Part shown: in pieces, positions 37,501 through 46,899 of the stretch | Position numbering within the stretch: the stretch's first letter is position 1 | Layout: each line of letters opens with the position of its first letter | From: Hypomyces perniciosus | Taxonomy: Eukaryota; Ascomycota; Sordariomycetes; Hypocreales; Hypocreaceae | DNA: 64,000 nt | Direction: 5' to 3' | NCBI GenBank assembly: GCA_008477525.1 | Contig: SPDT01000002.1 | Coordinates: 2,170,001-2,234,000 of the forward strand | Program-made: the position numbers and the translations under genes | The notes under the pieces: model-generated | The model's input: only the letters and a program-made list of their open reading frames with translations | Databases searched by the model: none | What the model was told of the DNA's origin: nothing

Positions 37501-37815
37501 CTATGCTTTTATTGCACCAGTATGTTGCAGTATCAGCCACGCACGCTATCAAGCCGCATTCGGCAGAAATTATACTCAAATGCGAACATGAAAATCAGCC
37601 TCTACTGCACAAGGCTTTCCCGCCCGTCTTCGTGTTGCCGATATGTGGGCGAGTAAGAGGTGGGTCCACATGGTCCCAACTACAAAGTAGTAGAGTGTTG
37701 GCACACGCGCATACCTGTGCGATGCATGCCTGAGGCATAGATAAATCAAGTTTGTACCTCCGTAGTGTAGGGTACGATACCCCCATCGACAAGGTCACCT
37801 GGGAGGGCCAAAGTC
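37501..37815. other. No gene seen
   Basis: Transition from the retroelement island to normal-composition DNA. The short ORFs here (37408-37733, 37595-37798) look like chance frames. Confidence 0.4.
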
Positions 37816-38310
37816 ATGATTAGCCTGCTTCTACGGAGTCCGTACACTTCGCTCTATCAACGAACCTCCGTGTTATGGAATCTCGCTAAACTGGTCAAAC
37901 AATACGTAGGCACTCTGTCCATGGGATCGAGTTCGGCTAATTATAAGTATCTACGTGGAAGTCCGGGTTTCATTGAAACGAGCCCCGGCGCTCTAGCGTC
38001 ATGCCCACTCCTAGACAACTGCATGATCGTACTGCTGAAGGGATCTTTTCGTCTGGATGACGTGATTAAAGACATTACAGAGACTTACGTTGGCCTCAAG
38101 ACGGATAGATCAAAGACATTGCTAGTTAAAGGCAACAGCACCATTGTTTGGTTTCCCAGGATCTGCTGCTGGGAGTCTTCTGGATGTCCTCTGGCGCGAA
38201 AGGGAGAATGCCGCAGGAACCTAGGTATTGTAATCCTAAGGGATCACAAGAACCCCATGTGGTGGGAGGAAGATGCGAGGACGCCAACGAAGTGGTGGAA
38301 ATGGTTCTGA
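37816..38310 (+). CDS. Hypothetical ORF, 164 aa
   Basis: An open frame of 164 codons with protein-like composition, including a hydrophobic or structured central part (CPLLDNCMIVLLKGSFRLDD) and a cysteine-containing stretch (WFPRICCWESSGCPLARKGE). I recognise no family, signal peptide or clear membrane segment. Overlapping ORFs at 38126-38329, 38148-38387 and 38273-38482 cover the same DNA and are probably shadows. It could be one exon of a larger or broken gene next to the island. Confidence 0.3.
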   Translation: MISLLLRSPYTSLYQRTSVLWNLAKLVKQYVGTLSMGSSSANYKYLRGSPGFIETSPGALASCPLLDNCMIVLLKGSFRLDDVIKDITETYVGLKTDRSKTLLVKGNSTIVWFPRICCWESSGCPLARKGECRRNLGIVILRDHKNPMWWEEDARTPTKWWKWF

Positions 38311-38712
38311 GACGGCGAGAGGGAGACACTATGCAGAGGCTACGATGCCTTGTCCTGACAGGAGAGCGCCCGCTCCGGCCGTGTTAGTCAGTATTGACGG
38401 GGAAGGTACATTTAGGCATAGTGACATCGAGTATGGATCAATAATCTTCGAACACACAATCTATCCAGCAATTCCTGCTTAAACTCATCTTCAATGCCCT
38501 GTGTTTGGAGGAAAGTCGACTCCAACGATATATTTCCCCATTCTGTTCTCTCTGTAAGACTGATAGAAGTGGATTGCCAGACCTGAAGAACCGCCACTGG
38601 GTCTAAGGAAGACTTGGAGGTGGAGAAAAACGGCAGGCTCAAAAAAGGATCACAAAATATGTTGCATGCTCAGAAGTCATTGGGCGTGAGGCTGTCCGTG
38701 CGTAACCCCTTG

Positions 38713-39048
38713 TTAGAGGCGTGACTGCAGAAAACGTAGGAATTTCGATAGTGGAGTTCCTCCTACCAGATCCTCCTCGCATGCATCGCTCTCAACATGT
38801 TAGAGAAGACCGCTCATGGCCTGAAACGGGGTCTCACACGCTGGGCACTCGAAGTTGTATCCATCATCGTAGCATTTGTAGTGTCGCGACTGATAGCACT
38901 CAAAGGCAAGGTCGATAATCTCTTCATCATCAACTTCCGATTCGCAAATGCCAGACTCGAGGTGTAGATAGAACCATCGCTGAAGCTGACGGGAGTTTCT
39001 AGGGCATCCGGAGCATTCAGTGGTCTTTGGCTGGTGCGTTCGGAGGTG
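38713..39048 (-). CDS. C2H2 zinc-finger protein, 3' exon (5' part not found)
   Basis: This open frame has no start codon, so it is easy to miss. It runs from an acceptor (CTAACGACGTCTAG, with branch-like CTAAC, ending at 39049) to a TAA at 38713-38715: 111 codons. Reading order is HLRTHQPKTTECSGCPR, then a FYLHLESGICES segment (end of one finger), an acidic linker with LAFECYQSRHYKCYDD, then FECPACETPFQAMSGLLQHV, a clear C2H2 finger, ending LSKFLRFLQSRL. This layout is common in fungal zinc-finger proteins of unknown role that end in paired fingers and a short Leu/Phe tail. No convincing upstream exon was found up to 39340, so the gene may be 5'-truncated. Confidence 0.7.
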
Positions 39049-39338
39049 CTAGACGTCGTTAGGTATTGAGAACCTGGGGGTAGGCGGCGGCTTCCGAGCA
39101 AGGCAAGTGGAACCTAGCCAAATATGCCACATCATGATGACCTCACGCGAGCCTTTACTGCAGTTTCACTCAACTACCAGTTTGAGCGCCGTTCAAGCCA
39201 ATTGAGGCATCTCGAGCTTTGTCCAAGTGATGTCTAGAGTAGAACACATTCTCACCATCTTAGTAGCCTTGGAGTTTGTATGCCGGTTGAGGCAAATGAA
39301 CGCGGCGAAGCAGCCATAGCCTCGTCAAACTTCAGCTT

Positions 39339-39815
39339 ATGTATAAGTGGTCATTACTGAGAGGGCTTCACGTCGACTCTGCCAGACTTAGAGCCGTGAC
39401 CATCGCATACTGTACTTGCGAGAGGATTTCCTTTTCAATTCTTTTTTCCGCCAAGAATGTGGCCGCATTGGTGGTGGAAAGGTACAGCCATACGATGGTT
39501 TTCAAGCTGAGAAAATCTGAACATGGTCACTCATATTTTGGGGTGTTTGAATATCTCGTTCCCCCGCATGGTACTGTACGCAATTCGTTCTCTGCTGAAC
39601 TGAGACAACGTGAAATGTTTAGTCTTATCAAAATTGTATATGCTGATGTAACTATGCATTTTATTGATTGCCAGTTGGTAGAAAATCTGCCGCCAGATAC
39701 GCTCATGCGTCTCCTGGGCGAATCCATGACGACCCCCAGAACATGTCTATCGAACTCTCCGACGCCTTGTTGTTTTGATTCAACGACAATAGAATCATTT
39801 GGGGATGTTGACTAA
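39339..39815 (+). CDS. Hypothetical ORF, 158 aa
   Basis: An open frame of 158 codons with a balanced composition and no recognisable domain; the middle reads VFEYLVPPHGTVRNSFSAEL. It ends 89 bp before the 3' end of the convergent NmrA-like gene. There is no homologous reading elsewhere in the window. It may be a real small gene or a chance ORF. Confidence 0.3.
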   Translation: MYKWSLLRGLHVDSARLRAVTIAYCTCERISFSILFSAKNVAALVVERYSHTMVFKLRKSEHGHSYFGVFEYLVPPHGTVRNSFSAELRQREMFSLIKIVYADVTMHFIDCQLVENLPPDTLMRLLGESMTTPRTCLSNSPTPCCFDSTTIESFGDVD

Positions 39816-39903
39816 TCATGACTTCGTGCGATATCCTTTGGCTTCATGAAGGCACTGCCTGGTTCTCACTTTGTCGTCCAGCCCTTTTAGCAACGAAAGC
39901 CGT

Positions 39904-41119
39904 TCATGGCCCCTTGTGCTTCGCCTTCTTTCGCGGCCGAAACTCAGTGGCGTACATCTTGAAAAAATCATCCGGTTCCGTGGGATGGGCACCTGTTACA
40001 TCGTGGAAGGCGGTGGTGGAGATGTAATTCGTCTTGCCCTCACGAACCAGGCTGTAGTATTCGAGGAGATATCCCTTCTCCGATTCGTCGCTTTGCGATT
40101 GAGACGCTAACACTCTTTTCGCCTCCTTTCTGAAAGAATTTATGAGTTCATAGTCTCTCTTTGCGGTAAGGGTAGTCCTTACTCAGAAATGTTCTCAAAC
40201 TCCATCTTCGTCCCAATGGCTTTGCCGGCGGCTTGGGCCAGCTCCTTTCCAGCACAGAGCAGAGGGCCTGCGCAGAATTATTCAGCATAGCTTCGCTTTT
40301 TCAATGACAGCATATCTTTCAAAAAGCTCTTACCGGTTACAACCATCATTTGACCGCGATGTCTATCGTCAAATCCGTGCTTGCCTTTGCCGGCGAGGAC
40401 ATGAGCTGCGACGTGAGCAACATCCTATGAACTTGTTAGCGAGCAATACTCTTAGGTGCAGAAGCATTCATACGCACTCCTAAGGCAACTGGTGCGAATT
40501 TATGCGTCTCCCCAATCGGCAGTGGAAGAATGCCCTCAGCCTTGGCTTGCTCTGAGTACAGTAGCAGATTCTCCGCATAGAATCCAGCGCTGGAGACATT
40601 AGAGTTTGCTTGAGACTAACTGTCCGCACATCAAACAAACAAGACTTACCGAATAACACAGGGAGAATGGCCAAGCGGCGTATCAGCATCACCCTTGCTT
40701 GCCAGAACCACGCTCTCTATGTCAATGAACTCTCTCAGACGGGGCTGCTTCGCCGGATCTGCATAGTCGCAGCCAGCCGAGCTGATGAGAAGAACGTTGG
40801 ACACGCCAGCCTTCTTGGCCGCATTGGCAAGTTCTAAGGTGATGTCGAACTTGTCGTGGTGAGCGGGAGGAATTAGACAGATAGTATCACACCCAATCTC
40901 CCTGAGGGCCGTCACCACGACGCGCTCCCGGCCTGGTTTGTGGGGAACAATTTTTGCTCCGAGCTCCTTAAGCACTTGAGCCTTGGAAGAAGACGGATCC
41001 ATAGTCATTCCGGTGAGGCTGCTAAGCTGCCGAGAGAATTTGCCCTCCTTGAGGAGAAGCTCGGCGATCAGAAAGCCGGTTTGGCCGTCCGCGGCCGTGA
41101 TGCAAATATTGCGGGACAT
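39904..41119 (-). CDS. NmrA-like NAD(P)-binding protein, five exons (intact paralogue)
   Basis: Short-chain dehydrogenase-like Rossmann protein of the NmrA family, whose members act as NAD(P)-dependent reductases or as redox-sensing regulators. Exons from the right: 41119-40650, 40589-40478, 40424-40334, 40267-40183, 40129-39904. The introns are 60, 53, 66 and 53 bp, all GT-AG, and all joins keep the frame, giving about 327 residues. The nucleotide-binding loop is ITAADGQTGFLIAELL, a variant of GxxGxxG. The NmrA core includes CDTICLIPP, AAKKAGVSNVLLISSAG and AGFYAENLLLYSEQAK. The Met at 41119 was chosen because the paralogue at 10531 starts at the same residue; an upstream in-frame Met at 41179 adds 20 residues. 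It diverges from the catalase remnant at 41897. Confidence 0.9.
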
Positions 41120-41896
41120 TCTGGCGATAGAATGTGTATGACTGAGTCGAAAGCATGTAATATGCTTGACGTACCTCAATTATAATTCACTGTAGATGGT
41201 TTGAGGATCAAGGTAGGTTATTAAATCCCCTTCGTGTAGATTCTGAACACGTCTCTAGGTACGTCACTGTGACTTACAATTTCAACAAATACTTGATTTA
41301 GGCGAGGGGGTTCCTAAAAGTAAAATATGCCATCTATATCCAGATCAAGACTGCGGTATGAAGCTTACTATCGACGATTTTTACATAATAGAATGATCGA
41401 GATTGGGCCAAACCTGCTACTCCACAGACACACAGAGAGAAAAGCGTCGGATGGCAAGTGCTCCGGTCCTAAACATGTCTGCCCAGAAACAACGAAGAAG
41501 TCTAGCGTGCAAGACAGCATCCCTATCTATTCCAGATGCGGGCTGAATGGTTCATTACCGAGTGTCGGCAATTAGAAGTTTCGGCAATTAGAAGTGTCGG
41601 TGACATTCCTTCACATTGAGGCATGGCGCACGTAATGGTTACCGCATCAGTATGGTAGATGAACAGCCACAACAAAGCATTTCATAATCGATGACAACAC
41701 AGTGACTGCAACGTACAGTACATGTCTGCAGACACATTGGAAGCACTTGTCGAGATGGTTCCTGTGTAACATTCACAATGATACAAGCATGCCGTGAGCG
41801 CTGCTTCAACGCCAGGGTCACTGCACAGGCTCAAGGACCACAAAGCCTATTTTAGACTACTTATACCACAAATATCTACCATAGAAGGTACACAGG
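41120..41896. promoter_or_regulatory. Divergent intergenic region of the right catalase/NmrA pair
   Basis: 777 bp between divergent starts, close to the 790 bp of the left pair. A 16-bp unit (TCGGCAATTAGAAGTK) is tandemly duplicated at about 41564-41595. No specific operator was identified. Confidence 0.5.
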
Positions 41897-42177
41897 ATGA
41901 GCGAGAATTCAAACCAGCTTGACCCTCGCCAGCATCCGCTGAAGGCGACAGCCGCAGCCATCGGCGCAGAAGTCAAAGGCGAGCGTCGCGCGCCTCGCAT
42001 GAGCCACATGCAAAGCGCGAATGAAGGGCCGGCGGACATTATCGCCAAAGTCTCTGGTGCTGTTGCTGGTGGTAAACTAGAAGATGACGAGGCTTACTTC
42101 ACCAACAATGAACGCATTCCATTCCCTGATCCGTAAGTGATGGCTTGGCTAAGAAGAATTACACAATTGACTGACCG
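41897..42177 (+). pseudogene. Catalase first exon and partial intron (right paralogue, truncated)
   Basis: Exon 1 (41897 to about 42131) encodes 79 residues, 66 of them identical to exon 1 of the intact catalase at 9740, starting [20 protein letters not shown] and ending in the same IPFPDP. It is followed by the same-phase donor GTAAGTGATGG and about 40 bp of intron with a branch-like TTGACTGAC. LINE sequence then begins. No later exon is found anywhere to the right, so the heme-binding and catalytic parts are missing and the gene is dead as a catalase. Confidence 0.88.
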
Positions 42178-42751
42178 CCGATCGAACAACCGCTCGAAGC
42201 ATGGCGAATACGCTTCGCCACACGACTCCAGAGCCTAGACTGCCGACACCCACTATGGGTTCCTAGGGGCCGATGAGCCAAGCTAGGAGCCAGCCTCCCG
42301 GCCCCACAAGGAGCAGCTCCGACGGTCGCGGCAGTCCGCCGAATAGCTAAGCAACAACTGAAAACCCGCTTCACAACATGGTGGGCACAGGAGGCCCCAG
42401 AGTCCTACCGACAGCTTCAATTACAGGCTACCTTACGGTGCCCGCCAGAACTCCAGTTATCTCGCCCTAGCCTACACCAGCTCATCGCAGCTCGGTCAGG
42501 GCACGGAGACTTCGCAGAACACCACCTGCGCTTCCACCCAGACAGCCCAGCGCGGCTATCTTACTCCTGCGGCAAGGAAAAGACGCCCGCACATTTCTTC
42601 TTCCTGCAGGAAGATAGACCCAAAACACCGAATCCGCTTAGGACCTAACCCAGCAAGCACTATCCGCCGGGTAACAGGCCCTGATTTCCACGAATTCGTC
42701 AAACTGATTGAAGCCACCGGCTTCTTCACATACACCTGTTCTCGCTATTAG
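42178..42751 (+). mobile_element. 5'-truncated LINE fragment (RNase H and C-terminal zinc knuckle)
   Basis: Plus-strand translation gives the end of a Tad1-like LINE ORF2: LDCRHPLWVPRGR, LGASLPAPQGAAPTVAAVRR, FTTWWAQEAPESYR, IAARSGHGDFAEHHLRFH, the Cys knuckle YSCGKEKTPAHFFF and the terminal DFHEFVKLIEATGFFTYTC, stop at 42749-42751. At least one stop and two frame changes break it. Unlike the other LINE copies it is GC-rich and shows no RIP, so it may be a young or low-copy insertion. It interrupts the catalase paralogue inside intron 1. No poly(A) tail is visible. Confidence 0.75.
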
Positions 42752-43600
42752 AGTTAGCTGCTAGGGCCTGGAAGGGTACCCTGCATTTTCATTCTTCATA
42801 TTCACTGTTCTGTTCTCCTCATCAGGAAGCTTCTCTCCCTTCAGCCCCTTTTCCTCAGGTGGGTCATCTGTATTATGTACACCCCGTTTCGGCATACGCC
42901 CCATATTGCATAAAGCAGTATCCAACAAAAGCCTAGAAATAAATATTACAAATTGTGGACGAGAATGGCTAAAGGTATCCATTCGCCCACCCACTTAGGC
43001 CGCAATGTTCATTTGCTGACTGTTAGCCTCCTGACTAATTGCGCTAAAAGTACTCCGTCCATTGTCCATTTGTCGACTTTGGGCCTCTCGAGGTGTGGTC
43101 AATTTGTGGACGAAAGCGGGGTTATATACTCTGTAGATGATATACTGCGAATGTCCACTTTTGGCCTCCTGACTTGTTACATTCAAAGTCAAGAAACGGA
43201 CCATACCTTAGCGTGCATCTGCGGGGGCGAGTTGTCGTCTTGGCAATTGTCGTCTTCCGCGGACTTTTATTCTCTGCGCAACCGTTAATTCATGCAAAAA
43301 CGGACAAGTGGGCAGGAGGGAGGGCAAACTGCAGTCATTTATGACCCCCAGGGCCTAAATACGGCCGGTTGCTGCAACGTCTGGTTAGCCGCAGCATCCT
43401 TGCTCACTCTGAAGCTGTTCTTATCTTGCATGGATTCCAACCATTGTCCCTGATGCAGCAGTTAGGAGCATAATCTGCCTCCTCTTTCACCTTCTCTTTG
43501 TACTTATAGTACTCCGTACCTATAGAGCAAATCCGCCAGAAGTGGCCGAAACTTAGCCTACTACATGCAGCTAATTATTTTCATGACCCAGGCAAGCCAG
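42752..43600. other. Intergenic with a degenerate short repeat
   Basis: No gene with a recognisable domain. A motif of the form TGTCSACTTTKGGCCTC recurs with variation near 43012, 43068 and 43150, and produces the internally repetitive ORF at 42953-43288. This looks like a decayed minisatellite, not a coding sequence. Confidence 0.4.
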
Positions 43601-43791
43601 TTATAACGGTTGAACTGTCACAAAATGTATCGCAATGCGCCTCAACGATTGGTGCTTACCCCGGAACGAACAATCACTCGAAATCACAGGTATCCTGCCC
43701 TTATCTCCTCCACTTCGTCCTGTAGTTTCATCCACCAATAAGGGATATGTTATCCAACACCAATTGATTGTCGTTGAGTGATGGTGCTTGA

Positions 43792-44025
43792 CTAATATTG
43801 CCACTCTTTGGAACTTCCACCTGGACAGCCGGGTGTTCCGTAAACGCCACCAATTATCCATAGAATAATATCTACAATCGTCCAAAGGCCGTAGCCCCTG
43901 AAAGTAAGTAGTTTAAATACCGCTAAAGGCCAGTGGTGAGCATAAATTTGATCAACTCCGAATAGACCGAGGAAGATAGATAACAACATGGCTATGCGCT
44001 CCTGCCGATAGGACCTTGATGACAT
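43792..44025 (-). CDS. Small TM2-domain membrane protein
   Basis: 77 residues. After a short polar N-terminus (MSSRSYRQERIAM) comes a first membrane segment LLSIFLGLFGVDQIYAHHW, where the GVDQIY turn matches the G-x-D/H-R-F-Y turn of TM2 domains. A KLLTFRGYGLWTIVDIILWIIGG segment follows, with the conserved G-x-W-x-x-V/I-D pattern of the second membrane helix. The C-terminus is short and polar. TM2 proteins are two-helix hairpin membrane proteins; the function of the fungal members is not established. The single-exon model is complete from ATG to stop. Confidence 0.75.
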   Translation of the reverse strand: MSSRSYRQERIAMLLSIFLGLFGVDQIYAHHWPLAVFKLLTFRGYGLWTIVDIILWIIGGVYGTPGCPGGSSKEWQY

Positions 44026-44096
44026 TGGTCGTTTATCAAATCCTCCCCAAGCCCGAGATAGAATCCGTTGATAAGCTGCTCCATCTATGTTTTGCG

Positions 44097-44306
44097 TTAG
44101 TACACATTGCGACGTACGGTCGCTGTTGGAGGGGATGAACTCTTGCCTGAATTAAGATTTAGCATAATAGTGCTACATAAAGCGACCATACAATAGCATA
44201 GCAGAACAAATTTCCACTTCCTTATGAATAGTGAAATTCCCAGCATTAGGATTTCTCCAATTACGTGACCGATCCTGTCAGCAAACCTTTCTGATCCGTT
44301 TGCCAT
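44097..44306 (-). CDS. Small single-span membrane protein candidate
   Basis: A frame of 69 codons from MANGSERFADRI (an upstream Met at 44366 is possible) with one hydrophobic stretch, WKFVLLCYCMVALCSTIML, and a polar Ser/Pro/Thr tail. No family is recognised. It lies 72 bp upstream of the TM2 gene on the same strand. It could be an unrelated small gene or a chance ORF. Confidence 0.25.
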   Translation of the reverse strand: MANGSERFADRIGHVIGEILMLGISLFIRKWKFVLLCYCMVALCSTIMLNLNSGKSSSPPTATVRRNVY

Positions 44307-44366
44307 AGCGTGCGCCCTTGGAAAGTTGATGTGATAAGATAATGGGCATTGAAACTTGATGAACAT

Positions 44367-45480
44367 CTTGCGGGAATTTAAAGGAGGTGAGTTGAAGGGA
44401 TTGGCTCTGCATAGTAATAGTGGCCCTGGAACGTTCGGAGTGGCATTGTTTGGCGAAGCTTATGCCCGAACAACTATGTATACTTGATACGAGAGTACAT
44501 GAGGTGTCTGAGATACGTTGAAAAGGGGATCTGTTAGTTGTAATTGTTGACACAATCCAGGCCATTTCCGAGCTACGTTCGTCCAAAATGGTCCTTGTTC
44601 GGAGACTTTCGAGACCGAGCAAGTTGAAACACCTGTGACACTGATCTCGGCCAATGATGCACTAATGACTCAAGGGCAACTGAGGTCAATTCTAACCTTA
44701 TTTCCTCATGTTCGGATGTACCATAACCCGAAACCCTCCATATTTCACATGTCCCTCATACACTAGCATCTTGTGCGTATGGAAGGTTTCGGGGCATAGA
44801 CCAAGCCGTTACATACTAGGCACACACATTGTGGTGTACTACTTTAACGCTGGTCTAAAAACCCATTTTTGGCGTTCTAACGTTATATTATGAAATCAAC
44901 ATCTCACTTTGTCAGATAAACGTATGGCAACACTACTGTATCCAGAACCTTAAACTTGCTACTTACCTTTGAGCAGCATTCAGCCATTTCTCGTCTCTCT
45001 CACATCCGGTACTATTATGGTGTTATTCCGTTTAACGCTAGGCACATGTTATGGACGTACGCTTGTAGTCAATCTCACGCTGGTGCCATTCACAGTGGGC
45101 TACGGCATAGTCCGTGCCTAGAGAATTTCTATACATACAAAATGCGGACACTGATTTCGGTCGCTGCTGTAATATGTTCGATTCACAGGGCATACTATCG
45201 TGAAGCGTTTACCTTCGGGCGCAGATCCGGTGGGTACAGTCTCTGCTATGCTCGATGGCCCTGAAGACGAAATTGATTGGGGTAGCGACCCTGAGCCGAC
45301 TTTTTGTGGCCATCATAACGCTGGTGTCATCTCTGCAGAATGCACAGTGCACGGCATAAACAATAACACGGACGAGAATAGCATCCACTAACATGACATG
45401 GGCAATAGCACCATCACTCTTAATAATAATGCAATAAGTTAAAAAGTGTGTCTGCTTTAGAATTAGTGCTGCACTTAAAG
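44367..45480. other. No confident gene
   Basis: Short ORFs occur on both strands (44460-44654 minus; 44956-45264 plus; 45200-45391 plus). The last encodes an acidic peptide with EDEIDWGSDPEPTFCGHHNA and no known family. A Met-initiated stretch near 45141 resembles a weak signal peptide but is in a different frame. None can be called a gene with confidence. Confidence 0.3.
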
Positions 45481-46899
45481 TCTAGGCCAGACCTTATCTT
45501 AACCGCAGTACCTATTATAAGCTATATATAGATAAGACTTTACATATCTAGCTATATAGGTCGCTTCTCGTTTATCTTAACAGCCTTTCAATTAAAGTAC
45601 AGTATAGTAGAAAAGAAGGCTTTATCTTGCTATAAAGGAAGAATAACACTTGGTTAGGCTATGCCACTTTTGAGAGTCTGTCGGTAGACCGAGACGGAGC
45701 CACACGCTTAATAACAGGTGAAGATGCAACTGCATATTTATCGCCAATTCCGCCGCCCAAATAATTATAACGGGTTAGGGTGTATTAAAGGAGTGGTATG
45801 AATAAAAAGCAAAATCGCCGTCCTGTCCAAGTAAACTCTTTTAAAAACAAAAGCGCACGGACATGTCAATTACTGCCCATGCACACATAGTACTTGAGCT
45901 ACACGTAACCATGACCCAGGTACAAATTTCGTCGAACTCCAGCAGGAGGCAGCGTAACGATATACAGCAGAGTCGACATACTAATATCTGTCAGGGTTAC
46001 AGGAACAACCATTACTATATCAATTGCAATAACGCCAAATCTTTCGCTCGCCCAGCGACGCAACGCCTAATTGAGGACGCAATCTACACTAAATTACTGA
46101 TAAAGATATAGCCAAAATCGCCAGCTCCACTGCCCGTACAGTACTTCATTTTAGAATAACTAAAGCCCATTAAATAATGCCGGCCGACCCAAGAATCATC
46201 CTAACCTTTTTAGCATTGAAAATTGGTTGTATTATTTGTAGCAGTATCGCAAATCCCCCTATTGGACTACGTGCGGATCGGACTATTTAACGGCTGCCGT
46301 CCGGCAGCTCAATTGGCACCTGTTCTGCCTCTACATCCTTGTTCACCCAAAGTATGCTTCGAATTACCCATCTACCTACTCTTTAAGTCGAGGGCATTAT
46401 CTTGGTCCATTTATAATATTCTATGGGCGTCGCCCAAAAAATGTCTTTATAGCAGAGGGCTTTTAGTCTTCCGTAATCTTATTATCTCCTGCATAAGCAT
46501 ATCTTCGAATAACCGCGAATTCCCATCCAGTGGCTTGTTACGTGCTTTATTGCTCGAGTCCTCTACTGATAGCCTTTAGCCTATAGAGCTCTTTGCATAA
46601 TTTATTCCCGGATTTATCCTTCTTATTATCTACAATCTCTGCTGGTCGCGCACTAGTGTAGCTGAGAAAGAGGTACAGCATTAACCTAATACTTGGATAC
46701 AATATTATTTAATAGGGAAGATACTATTATTATAGGCAGTGTTAAATATCTAAAAAGCCAGTATACTATTAGTGCCAAGCACTACCATTATATCGAAATA
46801 ACTATAATATTATATATTCTATATTAATAGTTTAGTTATTCCTTTAAGGCTAATATACTTTCGCCGAACTTCTCTTTAAGAAAAGTTATAACTTACTTA
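45481..46899. other. AT-rich decayed sequence left of the helicase
   Basis: Composition drifts to AT-rich. On the minus strand a protein-like reading with TAG/TAA interruptions lies near 46250-46450 (a FEAYFG...RTAAVK-type segment), which could be part of the same element as the helicase or a separate remnant. The ORFs at 45863-46111 and 46223-46579 have no domain. Confidence 0.3.

Noticed and set aside
7603..41119. Catalase plus NmrA-like reductase as the easC/easG genes of an ergot alkaloid cluster
   Set aside because: That cluster also pairs a catalase with an NmrA-like reductase, but no dmaW, easE, easF or other cluster gene is present. The catalase is a long ordinary type and the NmrA protein lacks the features I associate with EasG.
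42953..43288. 111-aa ORF as a gene
   Set aside because: Its repeated peptide comes from a degenerate DNA repeat (TGTCSACTTTKGGCCTC); no domain.
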